A stretch of DNA of 64,000 bases from Nitrospira sp. (GCA_024760545.1 CP060501.1:4476910-4540909); one strand, 5' to 3'. Positions 33,435 to 43,699 are shown, counted from the stretch's first letter. The notes: a model not told the origin generated them from the sequence alone. Program-made: numbers and translations.

Positions 33435-34244
33435 TTACAGCTTCGTGCCGATAAATATATGGATATTGGTCCTGGCAATGTTGAGGGCCGCACTGTACAG
33501 CCGGTGTGTCGCTGCATCGTAAAAGGCAATCCCATTGACCGTATCGGTCCCATTGCTACAGGCGCCACCTCCAAATGTCATAGAGGTATTCAACACATTT
33601 CCCTTTGCACGAGGAGAAAGTGTACCAGTAAAGGTGCAGCCATCTGTTGAATGACCTGAAAAAGTACCTGCCGAATCCACGCTAACGGTGATCGTTTGAT
33701 TATCGGCACGGCTCCCAGAATAGTTCCCGGCCACGAGATTCATGTTAGGGGCCGACTCATAGGCAGCATCGTACCTACTCGTAAAGCTGCCGCTGCCTCC
33801 ATTGAAGTAAGCAATTGTCCCGTTAAAGCCATTTTTCGGCAAATAGGAGCCACTCATCGTCGCCGCGCGAACCCCAGCCCCTTCCACATTGTAATCCCTG
33901 GTGTTAGAGGAACCGAAGGCGCCGGAGTGCGAAGTGCCAGTTCCCTGGATCAGTCCAGCCAGGACGTTAGGATTGTCTATTGCCGTATAGAAGATCCAAT
34001 ACGAACCTTCATCGAGGACAAGTCCACCGATGTTGCGACCTGTAGGAGTAGTGCCCGTCCAGATACCCTCAGCCGATGGTGGATGCGGCATAGAAGAAAG
34101 GTCGCTCTCGCCATACCCGCCCCCACCCCCACAGGCGACGGCAGCGAACCCACTGTTAAAGCAGCTTGCGAAGCTGCCGCAGGCAACGAGCCCGCTCATC
34201 AAGCAGGTTGCCAGAATGCATCTAATAGTGATCATCCCTCTCAT
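33435..34244 (-). CDS. secreted lipoprotein of unknown function
   Basis: A 269-residue exported lipoprotein: leader (RCILATCLMSGLVAC) with lipobox Cys, then a Gly-rich stretch (VACGGGGGYGES) and a long beta-rich, Gly/Ser/Thr-rich domain with strands such as IGGLVLDEGSYWIFYTAID, NGTIAYFNGGSGSFTSRYD and TFSGHSTDGCTFTGTLSP. The repetition of short polar strands suggests a beta-barrel or lipocalin-like fold. I do not recognise the family. The start was placed to give a normal leader; upstream ATGs extend it by a few residues. Confidence 0.65.
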   Translation of the reverse strand: MRGMITIRCILATCLMSGLVACGSFASCFNSGFAAVACGGGGGYGESDLSSMPHPPSAEGIWTGTTPTGRNIGGLVLDEGSYWIFYTAIDNPNVLAGLIQGTGTSHSGAFGSSNTRDYNVEGAGVRAATMSGSYLPKNGFNGTIAYFNGGSGSFTSRYDAAYESAPNMNLVAGNYSGSRADNQTITVSVDSAGTFSGHSTDGCTFTGTLSPRAKGNVLNTSMTFGGGACSNGTDTVNGIAFYDAATHRLYSAALNIARTNIHIFIGTKL

Positions 34245-34265
34245 GTGCATGGTTGTCCGCCTCAA

Positions 34266-34622
34266 AGCGAGAGCGAAATGCGCAGGATGTGCCCTATGTC
34301 ACAATATAACAACAAGATAATCCCTCAGTTGGTCAATTGAGATAGCTACTGTCAGACGGAGAAAACTCCCAGCAGGGGCCAATCGGGGCTATCCTTGCGC
34401 CAAATCGAGGGACGGTAGTTGCAGGCAATGCCATTATTAGTGCTTACGGCCGGATTCTTGGACCGCGCGAAAGCAGTTTCGCACGGCATTACGATTTCTT
34501 CATGCGCCTCGGAACGTGCAGCGCTTTGCGCACATTTAGGTCAGGGCTGCGGCTAGGGTGATTCCCAGCATGGAACCATCTTCCACCTAACTAGAATCAG
34601 TGAAGAACATTGGAGGAGGTGA
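34266..34622. other. intergenic stretch
   Basis: No supported gene. It ends in the TGGAGGAGGTGA ribosome binding site of the next gene. No repeat copy is recognised. Confidence 0.4.
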
Positions 34623-34943
34623 ATGATGGGCATCACGCTGTTACACATTGCGATCGTGGCGACGGTGGCGTTCTCTGCCGGGGCACTCGGGTGCAGCCAG
34701 ACGGCGGCCGAGCGGCGCGCAGCGTCACCGACATTGGGAGAACGAATCAAACAGGATTCGGTCACCGGCAGAGTCCATGACATCGGGGCGAAGTATGTGT
34801 CCATCAAGGACAGCGGCGGCGAAACCACACGTGTCCGCGTAGACGATCAAACCAAGATGGACCGCGTGGCGATCGGAGACCAGGTCAAAGCGTATGTTTC
34901 CGAAGATGGATATGCCTCGACGATTCAGCGAGTCTCCGAGTAG
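34623..34943 (+). CDS. family A secreted protein, divergent
   Basis: A 106-residue divergent family A member. A leader with a possible lipobox (ATVAFSAGALGC, Cys near residue 24) is followed by SPTLGERIKQDSVTGRVHDI, AKYVSIKDSGGETTRVRVDD, QTKMDRVAIGDQVKAYVSED and TIQRVSE. The order and spacing are as in the other members, but the Cys suggests it is lipid-anchored rather than soluble in the periplasm. Strong ribosome binding site. Standalone. Confidence 0.72.
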   Translation: MMGITLLHIAIVATVAFSAGALGCSQTAAERRAASPTLGERIKQDSVTGRVHDIGAKYVSIKDSGGETTRVRVDDQTKMDRVAIGDQVKAYVSEDGYASTIQRVSE

Positions 34944-35055
34944 GCTCTGTGACGCTCAATATATTAGTCTCTGCGTCACACCCCGTTTGGGTAGGGTAGC
35001 TCATGGACTCTACAGTCGTGTCTTGTTTTTGACTAACCACGTTGCATAGAACAGG

Positions 35056-35998
35056 TTGCGACAAATCGGCGACCGTGTGGTCGTGGCGTTCCCTATTTGC
35101 TGCGGCGCATGTTTCTTTTGCAAGAGGGAACTGTATTCGCTCTGCGAGAATTCCAATCCCCACGCCTGGAGGGCGGAGAAACTCTTCGGCCATTCGCCGG
35201 CCGGCATCTATTGGTATTCACATCTCACAGGTGGATTCGCGGGTGGCCAAGCCGAATATGTTCGCGTCCCGTTCGAGGACGTCGGCACAGTCAAGATTGA
35301 GAATGGACTGACTGACGAGCAGGTGCTCTTTCTCTCCGACATTTTCCCCACGGGCTACATGGCTGCTGAACAATGCAATATTCAGCGCGGCGATACGGTG
35401 GCCATCTGGGGGTGCGGACCAGTCGGGCAATTTGCGATCCGGAGCGCCTTCTTACTCCGAGCAGAACGAGTCGTGGCCATCGACCGGTTTCCCGAGCGTC
35501 TGCAGATGGCCGGTGAAGGTGGCGCGGAGACGATCAACTATGAAGAGTCTGATGTGTACGATGTGTTGATGCAAACGACCGGGGGCTGGACCAGATTCCT
35601 GTATGGATGCCGTCGAGCTGGAGGCGAATATGCCCGGTCCGTTGTACTACTACGATCGTATGAAACAGGCTGTCATGTTGGAATCAGATCGCCCGATTGC
35701 GCTGCGACAGGCCATTATGGCCTGTCGCAATGGCGGCACAGTTTCCGTTCCCGGTGTCTACGGCGGGCTCATCGACAAAATGCCCATGGGAGCGGTCATG
35801 AACAAGGCGTTGACAATCAAGACGGGGCAAACGCATGCCCAGCGCTATTTCGCACCCCTGCTTGAGCGCATTATGAACGGCGACATTGATCCCAGCTTCG
35901 TGGTGACACATCGCATGAAGTTGGCCGAGGCACCGAAAGGATTCGACATGTTTAATCGCAAGAAGGATGGGTGCCTCAAGATTGTGATGACCCCGTAG
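35056..35998 (+). pseudogene. zinc-dependent alcohol dehydrogenase, truncated and frameshifted
   Basis: Medium-chain dehydrogenase of the formaldehyde/glutathione-independent type. It opens mid-protein with [20 protein letters not shown] (the structural zinc Cys cluster), lacking roughly the first 90 residues and with them the first catalytic zinc ligand. It continues through [20 protein letters not shown] (NAD-binding glycines). Near 35580 the frame changes, and [12 protein letters not shown] through [18 protein letters not shown] to KDGCLKIVMTP completes the C-terminus. Truncation and frameshift together rule out activity. Confidence 0.75.
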
Positions 35999-36355
35999 TT
36001 TTGGAGTGGTTAGACCTTGAATTGATTCCTTGGTAGTCGAGGAGCATCTCTTAGCGAGGTCTCAGACATTCATCCAGATTTCTCCCGCCGTCAATGTCCG
36101 GTGCGAACGGAATAGGTGGGTAGGGAGGGAGATACGAACAAAGGCTTTCGGGACGCCGCAAGACAAAGACCAACGCGCAACCTGCGCAGCGACTCAGTAT
36201 GTGTTGTTCGTCAGGAGTCTAGCCGGGTGATAATTAGAAACTGCTGCTATGGGGGGCCGAATCCCTCGGGGTTGATAAGACGCAGCCGAACAATCAGATA
36301 TCACAATTGAATGGCTCAACAAAGAAAAGGGCGTATTCCCATGGATGTATGTTGT
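35999..36355. other. intergenic stretch
   Basis: No supported gene on either strand. No repeat copy recognised. Confidence 0.4.
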
Positions 36356-36805
36356 TTACCCAAGGGCGAAGGACAATTCCATTCCCCACCAGGCATTCGA
36401 GAGGATCATCGTGCTGATCAGATAGAAATCCAGACACGTGCCGAGCATGAGGGGAAACATGCTCCACAACAGCAGTCGCGACGCCCGGTCAATAAACGAT
36501 TGACTAACCGAATTTCTCAATGCCAAGCGATGGTACGCAGCTGGGGTCATGACGAGGGCAATGGCGATGGCGAGCAGCCCAATGGCGACCAGATGAACAA
36601 GACGGTCAGAAAAGGAAAGATCCCAAAACTTCGTATTAAAGACGGCAATTAATTGAAACCCAAAGAGCGCCTGGATACCCGGAAGCACCATTCGGCACTC
36701 CTCGAGCAGATGGGTTGCCACCTCATTGAGAGATTCATTAGTCGGTACCTCTGTGGGGGTACTTTCCGTCTTTTCCATTTCATCAAAAGAGAGTTCGTCC
36801 TGCAT
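36356..36805 (-). CDS. DUF6328-like membrane protein
   Basis: A 149-residue inner membrane protein: acidic N-terminus (MQDELSFDEMEKTES), LLEECRMVLPGIQALFGFQL at about residue 32-52, HLVAIGLLAIAIALVMTPAA near 85-105 with AYHRLALRN, and a last hydrophobic stretch (LLLWSMFPLMLGTCLDFYLI). The order LPG-QALFGFQL, PAAYHRLA matches what I recall of DUF6328. Four membrane helices are likely. No catalytic residues; role unknown. It precedes the DUF748 gene on the same strand with a 70-base gap. Confidence 0.7.
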   Translation of the reverse strand: MQDELSFDEMEKTESTPTEVPTNESLNEVATHLLEECRMVLPGIQALFGFQLIAVFNTKFWDLSFSDRLVHLVAIGLLAIAIALVMTPAAYHRLALRNSVSQSFIDRASRLLLWSMFPLMLGTCLDFYLISTMILSNAWWGMELSFALG

Positions 36806-36876
36806 CCAGGATGGGACCTGTGGTCTTGTTCACGACGGGAGCCTGCTGGCCTTATGCCAATGGCCTCGCTTGTCTA

Positions 36877-38451
36877 TCAGGAGCTCTTCCGGAGCCGTCC
36901 TTCCAATCCTGGCAGCACCGCGTCGAAAAACGCATTTTGAAAGAGGGTCACGACCATTTCCCACGTATTCGCCTGGGGATTCTCGACAGGCCCGGAGAGA
37001 TCGGTTTTTGTGGCCACCTCGTGGCGTGGAATATTTTGGAGGAGGGCGGCCGCCACATTCACGGTCTTCTCAAAGATCTTTTGGAGGAGGCCCTTGTCCT
37101 GATCCTGGACGGCATCATAGGCTTTGACGTCTTTAAAGAGCGGTTTGAGATATCCATTCACCTTGCCGTGTTTGACCGTCATCTCGCTATAGACGGAGAA
37201 CACGCCCGACGCGGCATCGAGCCCGCCGTAGGCGCGCAACAACTCATTGAACGATTTAATGGGTGTTCGCCGTATCTTCACACTCAGATCGAAATCAGGA
37301 GATTTACTCTCCGGCCGAAATGCACCCGAAATCTGAGTGTCGCCAGAGCCCATGCACAGGCCCGTCAATCTGACCAGCGCGGTCCCTTCTGACAGTTGGT
37401 TACTCCAGTTCTCGAGTTCGATATGCGTCTCAGCTATAAATACCCGATAAGAAGGGTCCGTCGCCGTGTTGACGAGCCCGAACTCGCTGCTCTCAATTTT
37501 CCCTCGATCGATACGAACAAGGAGCGAGGGATGATTGGAAACTTTGTCCGCCGTCTTGGCGACCTTCTTGCCCATATCTTTCTCTTTCTCCTTGGTCTTA
37601 GCGGAATGGACAAAATCGGCCTTGACGTCTTGTAGGGACAAGGTCGTGAAACGTATCCGCTGGGCCGTGGGGGCATATTCCACCAGCCCCTCTGCGGACA
37701 GCACGCCTTGGGAGATATACACCTGGCGTTGAGCCGTGAGGGGAGCCACGTCCGTCAGAGGGATGTCTTTCAGGGTCACTTCCGCATTCACCGCCATGAA
37801 TGGCTCGGCAAAGAAATCGGCCTGACCCTCCAGGACGAAGCGCCCCTCATCAAACACCCTCATGTCAATCTGCAGGTGTGAGGGATATTGAGTGGACGCC
37901 GAGCGCACATTGCGGATATTTTCGGCCCGCACATTCAGCTCGCTCATATGGAGAGGTCTGGAAGTCGGATGATCCCGATAAGTGATCTCGCCATGCGTAA
38001 TGCGGAGTTCGTTGAGTTTGACTTCCTGCATCGTGAAGAGAAGTTCCTGCCAACTCTGCTGGTGCTCGGGCGATGCCTCCACCTCCTTCGTGGCCTGCGG
38101 ACGGGTAAAATGAATGATCGGCTGTTCGATCATCTGATCGGTCACAATGCTGCCAGAAAGTAAGGCACGCCACTGGAGGCTCCCGTGTATCTTTGCGATG
38201 TGGGCGAGCGGGGGATCGGGGTGATCCTTCTGGCTGACTACAATGCGTTCAATATCCAGGGACAAGGTGAGGGGATGCAGGTCGAGAGCTCCAATTTGAA
38301 CGGTATAGGCGGAGAGTCGATTATTCATTTCCCGCTCGGCGTAAGCTCGAAGCGGTTCGTCGATAAATGATATCGCTACAACGACGAACACGAGTAATCC
38401 GAGTGGAATAGCCAGCCACCGCAGCCATGTGGGTAGAGAGATACTGTTCAT
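36877..38451 (-). CDS. DUF748/AsmA-like membrane-anchored protein
   Basis: A 524-residue protein with a single N-terminal membrane helix (LRWLAIPLGLLVFVVVAISF) followed by a large periplasmic domain rich in beta strands: AEREMNNRLSAYTVQIGALD, HPLTLSLDIERIVVSQKD, then MTVKHGKVNGYLKPLFKDVK near the end. This layout is that of DUF748 proteins in the AsmA-like superfamily, which are thought to act in outer membrane lipid or protein transfer. The start at 38451 was chosen so that the helix lies near the N-terminus. No frameshift seen. Confidence 0.78.
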   Translation of the reverse strand: MNSISLPTWLRWLAIPLGLLVFVVVAISFIDEPLRAYAEREMNNRLSAYTVQIGALDLHPLTLSLDIERIVVSQKDHPDPPLAHIAKIHGSLQWRALLSGSIVTDQMIEQPIIHFTRPQATKEVEASPEHQQSWQELLFTMQEVKLNELRITHGEITYRDHPTSRPLHMSELNVRAENIRNVRSASTQYPSHLQIDMRVFDEGRFVLEGQADFFAEPFMAVNAEVTLKDIPLTDVAPLTAQRQVYISQGVLSAEGLVEYAPTAQRIRFTTLSLQDVKADFVHSAKTKEKEKDMGKKVAKTADKVSNHPSLLVRIDRGKIESSEFGLVNTATDPSYRVFIAETHIELENWSNQLSEGTALVRLTGLCMGSGDTQISGAFRPESKSPDFDLSVKIRRTPIKSFNELLRAYGGLDAASGVFSVYSEMTVKHGKVNGYLKPLFKDVKAYDAVQDQDKGLLQKIFEKTVNVAAALLQNIPRHEVATKTDLSGPVENPQANTWEMVVTLFQNAFFDAVLPGLEGRLRKSS

Positions 38452-38562
38452 AGCCGTTGTGTAACAGTGTAAAAGCTGGCAGTGGTGCAATGAACTGGGA
38501 AGACCTCGTGAAGCTCTTGCCGCCTTCAGCACGGCGTCGGTCGGCAGGGGCACTTGTCTACA

Positions 38563-38850
38563 CTATTGAGTCGGTATAGAGGCACCGAGTTCCAGCTGAC
38601 GAACCATCTCGCAGTAGATGGTATCGGCCAGCCTTTCTAAATTCACGCAATCTGCTTCATTGTAGCCGAGCAGCCGAGCTCTCGCCTGCTCATCACGGCT
38701 ATGCCGCCATCGATTCCACAGCAGCACCGCATCATGCCCATTCAAGCCGGAAAGCTCTGCCGCGCGAGCGATCCCCAGTTGAGTCTCGATGGCCTTCAGT
38801 CCTCCTCGATGCCCGAGTTGTTTCCCTAAAAAACAGAGATCGATGTGTAC
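38563..38850 (-). pseudogene. C-terminal piece of a YprB-like exonuclease
   Basis: On the minus strand, sequence from about 38850 reads HIDLCFLGKQLGHRGGLKAI, ETQLGIARAAELSGLNGHDA, VLLWNRWRHSRDEQARARLL, GYNEADCVNLERLADTIY. This is the C-terminal part of an RNase H-like exonuclease (YprB type), with the final conserved GYNEADCVNL. The N-terminal catalytic Asp-containing part is missing, with a TGA just upstream of the start of homology. A leftover fragment. Confidence 0.65.
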
Positions 38851-39040
38851 TCGTCACGCCTGAAGCCGGTCGAAATCGCTATTCGAGGATGATGTCTGCG
38901 TGCGAGGTCCTTACGCGATACTAAAAATCCTGCAAATTTCCGTAATTGTCACACCACTATGAGTCGAGCACAAAATGTGTGTTGGAGAAGCGGCGCGTAC
39001 AAACAAAGTATTCTCAAGAGTAAAGGGACGGCAAAAACTC

Positions 39041-40963
39041 TTACACTGGTGTTTTCCTTTTCTTCATCGCCTGCTGCATTGCGGCGTAGAGCTGATCAAC
39101 CGCCACTTCTTTGGTGATGAGCTGAACGGCCCCGGCTTGTGCTGCGGCTTCCTGATCAGTATCTGTCGCATTCACCGACAGCGCGATGACGATCGTGTCC
39201 GGATGACGGACCATGATTGCCTTTGTGGCCTCGATCCCATTCATCTTCGGCATGTTGATGTCCATCAACACGACTGATGGACAGAGCTGATCGACGAGCT
39301 GTACCGCCTCCTCGCCATTCCCAGCTTCACCAATAAGTTCCACATCGGGGTAGGCGTCTAGCATAGCCCGAAGACCCTGGCGCACCATGATGTGGTCATC
39401 GACCAGCAGGACGCGAATCTTTGTCGATGAGAGTTGCGAAGGAAAATCAGAAATGACAGTGGCGCGGTGATCCCGAATGCCGGAGACCTTCGGACTCAGT
39501 TCTGTCTCTACATGCCGTGCCACTGGCAACACGAGTGTTGCCGTGGTTCCCTTCCCTGGAGCGGACCGGAGCTCTAAGAAGCCTCCGAGTGCCCGCATGC
39601 GCTCCCGGATGCTGAAGAGCCCAAACTTGGACGAAATTCCTCCGTGAGGCACGATCGCCTCCGTTGCGGCAGCAATATCGAAGCCGACACCGTCATCACG
39701 CACCGTAATCCGTAGCTGCCCATCCAGCTGATCGAGCGTCACGGTGGCTCTCCCAGTTCCTGCATGTTTCGAGGCATTGATCAACAACTCCCGCACCGAT
39801 TGAAACAGCACGATCTTTTGATCATCCGGGAGCCTCACGTCTTGCTCCGGCGCATGCACGGTGACCGCTAGATTATGTTTTTGCATATAGTCGCTGAGCC
39901 AGCGCAGGCCCGCCGCTAACCCATGATCGTTCAGAACCCTGGGGCTTAAATCAGCCACCAGCGTCCGGGTATAGGTAAGCGCCTCTGACAAGACCTCATC
40001 CGACTCTTTCATGAGGATGGCACAGGCGGGAACCTGATCCGCGAATGGTTTCGTTTGACCCAGTTTAATCTTGAGCACAACCAACAACTGCTGCAAATGA
40101 TCGTGCAGTTCCCTGGCCAACCGTTGGCGCTCTCGTTGCTCGGCCAGATTTAGCTCCGAGGCCATTGCGCGGAGGCGATCTTGCGATTGCACAAGCTCCG
40201 CGGTGCGTGCTGTCACCCGGTGTTCCAATTCGGTGGAGAACGCACGCAGCGCAGCGTCTGCCTCCCGACGAACGACAATATCTTGGTAGACGATAAAATA
40301 GGCAAACAGGAGAATGCCCAGCCCCAACACGAGACTCAGTCCATTTGCGATGATCACCAGTTCATAGGTGGCCTGGTGTTTGTGCTCACCCGCGGCCAAC
40401 AATGCCGATTCTCGAGCGTTAATGTCATTCAATCGCGATCGGATCATATCCATGACTCGTTTGCCCTGGTCCGTCATCATGACCATGCGAGCCGCTTCTA
40501 ACCCTTGGTCACGCCGTAAGGCAATCGTTTCTGACAATTCGCCTAGCTTATCCTCCACCAATCGCTCAATGTCCTTGATCGCTGGCGTCTGTTCGAGGTT
40601 ATCGCTGGTCAGGAGGCGAAGCCGATCCACACTTCCTTGGACTCGTGCTTTCGCGGCCTGAAACGGTTCCAGATAAGCAGGGACACCGGTGATGACGTAC
40701 CCTCTCTGCCCCGTCTCGGCATCAGCCAGGGTGGAGAGCAGGTGTTCCGATGCCGCCAACACCTCATGCGTATGCGCGACATCGTCGGCGGACTCGAACA
40801 CCTGCCGCGTCCCCAAAAAGAGCAGCGTCGCGTTGACGAGCATCACCACAATCGCCACCATGGCAGAGACAATATAGCTGCTAGGAATTCCAAACGTGGG
40901 AGTGCGCTTGCACGAAGGCCGCTCATTCTGTTTGTGGATAAGACCTAGCGGCTCTGCTAACAT
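39041..40963 (-). CDS. hybrid sensor histidine kinase with C-terminal receiver domain
   Basis: A 640-residue membrane sensor kinase. Helix 1 (IVSAMVAIVVMLVNATLLFL, about residues 30-50), a CHASE3-like periplasmic helical domain with AETGQRGYVITG (about 60-190), helix 2 (GLSLVLGLGILLFAYFIVY), a coiled coil, a HisKA_3 region with ERQRLARELHDHLQQLL (phosphoacceptor His), a HATPase domain with the N-box region (ELLINASKH) and DDGVGFD, then a receiver with LLVDDHIMVRQGLRAML and the phospho-Asp in VLMDINMPKMNG. A kinase of the NarX/DesK type usually works with a separate response regulator; here the receiver is fused and has no output domain. No partner regulator gene is adjacent. Confidence 0.9.
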   Translation of the reverse strand: MLAEPLGLIHKQNERPSCKRTPTFGIPSSYIVSAMVAIVVMLVNATLLFLGTRQVFESADDVAHTHEVLAASEHLLSTLADAETGQRGYVITGVPAYLEPFQAAKARVQGSVDRLRLLTSDNLEQTPAIKDIERLVEDKLGELSETIALRRDQGLEAARMVMMTDQGKRVMDMIRSRLNDINARESALLAAGEHKHQATYELVIIANGLSLVLGLGILLFAYFIVYQDIVVRREADAALRAFSTELEHRVTARTAELVQSQDRLRAMASELNLAEQRERQRLARELHDHLQQLLVVLKIKLGQTKPFADQVPACAILMKESDEVLSEALTYTRTLVADLSPRVLNDHGLAAGLRWLSDYMQKHNLAVTVHAPEQDVRLPDDQKIVLFQSVRELLINASKHAGTGRATVTLDQLDGQLRITVRDDGVGFDIAAATEAIVPHGGISSKFGLFSIRERMRALGGFLELRSAPGKGTTATLVLPVARHVETELSPKVSGIRDHRATVISDFPSQLSSTKIRVLLVDDHIMVRQGLRAMLDAYPDVELIGEAGNGEEAVQLVDQLCPSVVLMDINMPKMNGIEATKAIMVRHPDTIVIALSVNATDTDQEAAAQAGAVQLITKEVAVDQLYAAMQQAMKKRKTPV

Positions 40964-41285
40964 GGAAATGAAAATCCCCTCTTAGAATCGACGTGGCCTA
41001 AGAAAATCCATGGCTGGTCAACCGCCGCCGGCGAACCGATTTCCTCCGGTAATCTTGCCATGGCCAGGAACAGTGAGCCTACGCTCATAGTGGACTATAA
41101 GTAAATGTCCTATTTAACTAGGGGGTTACCTAGAAGCATTTCGGAATCCTGACCACAAACAATCAGAGAGAACACCAGTCGTCATTGACCCAATGAAGGA
41201 ATGAGATGCCGAGCTTACGAATCAGGGAATACGGGACCTGGTATATCGTGCGAAGAGAGGTGAGGATAGGTACAGCGGTAAGGGC

Positions 41286-41390
41286 CAAAAAGAAAGCTCC
41301 GTCCTTTTTCAAGGGCGGAGCTCGTGAACAGCGCAATTTCTGCATTCTGTTCGGTAGCTACGCGTTCAAAATGTTTCCACTGCTCTGTAC
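41286..41390 (-). ncRNA. TER-A element copy 5 (minus strand)
   Basis: On the minus strand: CAGTG-GAAA-CATTTTG stem region, then GCGCTGTTCAC and the terminator hairpin AGCTCCG.../...CGGAGCT with a T-run (CTTTCTTTTT). The only copy not downstream of a plus-strand gene; the nearest minus-strand gene upstream ends at 41875. Confidence 0.55.
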
Positions 41391-41820
41391 GATCATCATG
41401 TTAATGCCATTGGGCTTTCGACAAATACTAGAAAGATACCTAAGAACAATCTAACGTCCCTGAAGACGTTTTGCAGCTTAGGCACACAAATATTATTTTA
41501 CTTTGAATAAAAGAGTATGTTGGAGTGTTAGACGAACGCTCTGCCCAGACGCCTCCTAATCCTGAAACCGTTCTGGAAAATCATGTCGATGCATAATTCA
41601 GTCTTTGATGGTTCTCTCCATAGATCTTTCGATAAACGTAACACCATAATAACACCTGGCAGAAGGCCCCCTCCATATTTGGCCCCTAGCCTCATGAGTC
41701 CTCTATGACTAGCCATATACCCACGGCGTTCATGCCCTCAGGACCGACCCCCCGGGTCTTCCCAAAACGATTCGTTCCAACAAGGAAACCCGACGCATAA
41801 GGAACACCCCTATCGTTGCC

Positions 41821-41870
41821 TGGCAATCGGTCCCCTATTCAATGGACACCACCAGGACCAAAGGGGTGGC
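41821..41870 (+). repeat. REP-B element copy 9
   Basis: AATCGGTCCCCTATTC, ACCACCAGGACCAAAGGGG. Only 5 bases 3' of the minus-strand lipoprotein gene. Confidence 0.6.
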
Positions 41871-41874
41871 AAGT

Positions 41875-42531
41875 CTAATGGGAGGCGACGTTTCTTAACT
41901 CCACGTCATGCGAGAGTTCGATCTGAATTTGATGGACGGCATCAGACAAGGCTTGATTGAGGAACGTGCCTGGAAGAGGACCTGCTTTACTAGGGGTGAA
42001 GGACTCTTTAAAGCTCGATTTGCCGGTATAGGTACCCAGGACCTCGCCCGTTGATTTGAGGACGAGTAGCGTCAAATGGACCTCCCCGCTACTGACGTGC
42101 GTCTTCAATCGAAGCAATTGCGCTAATTTGCCGCTATAAGGGACCGCGTCCGTCATCGTGGCCCAGCGCTCAGGTCGATAATCCTCATGTAAGGCCGTGA
42201 TGCGCCCAGTCAGAATGACATCGGGATGGGGGTCGAATCGGGTAATTCGTGAAAACACCCCTGCTACATCGAGTTTCGTCAGAATTTCATGTTCGACTTG
42301 ATCGGTGAGTTCACTCGGCTGAACCCTTTCTGTCGTAGAGGCGTATAGGCCATACTTCTCCTTTCCCGACATCAATTCAAATGCAGGGTAGAGACTATGG
42401 AATTCGGCGACTGCATCGATGGTCGGACCGGTTTTGGTGAGGGTAAGATTAGGGGCATATTTGTGTTCTCCAGCGCAGCCACCGAAGAGAATGATTAATA
42501 GGAATAGAGAACGACAAACTATTCGGTTCAT
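41875..42531 (-). CDS. lipoprotein of unknown function
   Basis: A 218-residue lipoprotein: leader (SLFLLIILFGGC) with lipobox Cys at about residue 19, then a mixed domain with AVAEFHSLYPAFELMSGKEK, QVEHEILTKLDVAGVFSRIT and a long strand-rich end (SGEVHLTLLVLKSTGEVLGT). The arrangement (a helix after the Cys, then paired strands containing RFDPHPDVILTGRI) recalls outer membrane lipoproteins with a DUF4136-like fold, but I cannot name it with confidence. The start is preceded on the minus strand by purine-rich sequence but no strong ribosome binding site. Confidence 0.65.
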   Translation of the reverse strand: MNRIVCRSLFLLIILFGGCAGEHKYAPNLTLTKTGPTIDAVAEFHSLYPAFELMSGKEKYGLYASTTERVQPSELTDQVEHEILTKLDVAGVFSRITRFDPHPDVILTGRITALHEDYRPERWATMTDAVPYSGKLAQLLRLKTHVSSGEVHLTLLVLKSTGEVLGTYTGKSSFKESFTPSKAGPLPGTFLNQALSDAVHQIQIELSHDVELRNVASH

Positions 42532-42703
42532 CGATTAGGACCATTCCAATCGCAACTTTATCCCCCTATGCGCTGGTGTGCATCGCAATAGCCTGAGGCT
42601 ATGATTTCCCACGGTGCAGATCCATAACCCTCGATCGTGCTATGTCGTCATGAGAGACACCGCCCAGCCTTCGGACCCGACTAGACAACTCTCCCTATGT
42701 TTC

Positions 42704-43264
42704 TCATCGCTGGGACATGATGGACATCGAATTCCGAGGCTTGCGAATCGTGAGATCGAGATCGCTGATCCCCGTTTCTTGGTGCGTAATCGTCTCGGAT
42801 TCGAGTTTCCCAAATCCTTCCGACCATGCTGCATTCACCAGGCGAATCCTCGATTCCCGGAGCGGGACGGATTCATGAAATATGATTGAATGGGTTTTCC
42901 GCATGGTTTCTTGGAATTGAGCCTGTCGATCTGAAGGAATTCCGGCCAGGACCGTGAGGGAAGTGAGGTGTTCACCAGATCCTTGGGCCGTTTCTGCCCG
43001 CAGGTGTTCATAGGTATACCCCACAAAAATCTCAGTTTTTTCTCGGGCACGAGTGAAGCGGTCAATAGCGGCAGCTCCCGGAGTCGTGCTCGAAAGCAAT
43101 TTTTGCGTGGGTTCAGTGAATTCCCCTACAGCTTTCGATGTTCCATTCGTGAGGTCCGTCGTCGCATCAAATGGCGCTTTGGTCAGTTCCACGGTGGATT
43201 GTGTAATGCAGCCAGACAGCACGAGCATCCCTATGACTGTCACCCATAATTGAATTCTCTTCAT
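42704..43264 (-). CDS. lipoprotein, DUF3015-like
   Basis: A 186-residue lipoprotein with leader (IGMLVLSGC) and Cys at about residue 19. A Thr-rich linker (FDATTDLTNGTSKAVGE) is followed by a helical region with EIFVGYTYEHLRAETAQG, SGEHLTSLTVLAGIPSDR and HSIIFHESVPL. The succession 'HLRAETAQGSGEHLTSLTVLAG' resembles the DUF3015 pattern (a GGE motif in a helix near a second helix), but the C-terminal 60 residues are unlike it. The gene is complete with a proper leader. It is most likely surface- or periplasm-facing, in the outer membrane. Confidence 0.6.
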   Translation of the reverse strand: MKRIQLWVTVIGMLVLSGCITQSTVELTKAPFDATTDLTNGTSKAVGEFTEPTQKLLSSTTPGAAAIDRFTRAREKTEIFVGYTYEHLRAETAQGSGEHLTSLTVLAGIPSDRQAQFQETMRKTHSIIFHESVPLRESRIRLVNAAWSEGFGKLESETITHQETGISDLDLTIRKPRNSMSIMSQR

Positions 43265-43595
43265 GATCTTCCCCTCCTAAACTAAGTTGTCACGCCATCG
43301 TCGTCACACTCTGAAGGCTTCACCATATTTAATTTCCTTCTGATTTGGGCCTAGGACAAACCATAGGTGACGACGATCAGGTAGGGATGCTCTGTCAGGC
43401 ACAGAGAACTTTTAACTTCTTACGGTTCCATGGCATTGTCCCGAACAGATTCCACACCCACGATGAGGCCCTTTGAGCGAATACTATGGCGTGGAAATCC
43501 TGTCCAGGATCGCGCCTCACATATCAAAACTTTGCTGATGATTTCGTCCCATTTGTTTAGATTTACTCACTAGCAACACGTATGACCTACCCGGC
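43265..43595. other. intergenic stretch
   Basis: No supported gene. It holds the upstream region of the minus-strand lipoprotein gene (GGAGGGG near its start) and leads into REP-B copy 10. Confidence 0.4.
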
Positions 43596-43675
43596 ATGAC
43601 GGGCAGACCCCCCCCACCGGCTTTGGTCAGGGTTCCAGATTCGGTTTGCAACACCAGAATAAAGAAAAAGCTGGA
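43596..43675 (+). repeat. REP-B element copy 10
   Basis: CATGACGGGCAGACCCCC head, AGGGTTCCAGATTCGG centre, TTGCAACACCAGAATAAAG tail. Lies 25 bases 3' of the minus-strand gene ending at 43700. Confidence 0.65.
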
Positions 43676-43699
43676 TAGAAATCGCGAAGGGGAGCGGCA

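Larger units (their letters stand above)
40964..41874. other. long gene-poor stretch
   Basis: About 910 bases without a supported gene. It contains TER-A copy 5 (minus) at 41286-41390 and REP-B copy 9 at 41821-41870. Confidence 0.45.

Noticed and set aside
33696..34340. Plus-strand frame of 214 codons opposite the secreted lipoprotein
   Set aside because: Antisense shadow; no leader, no ribosome binding site, and the minus strand has a convincing lipoprotein.
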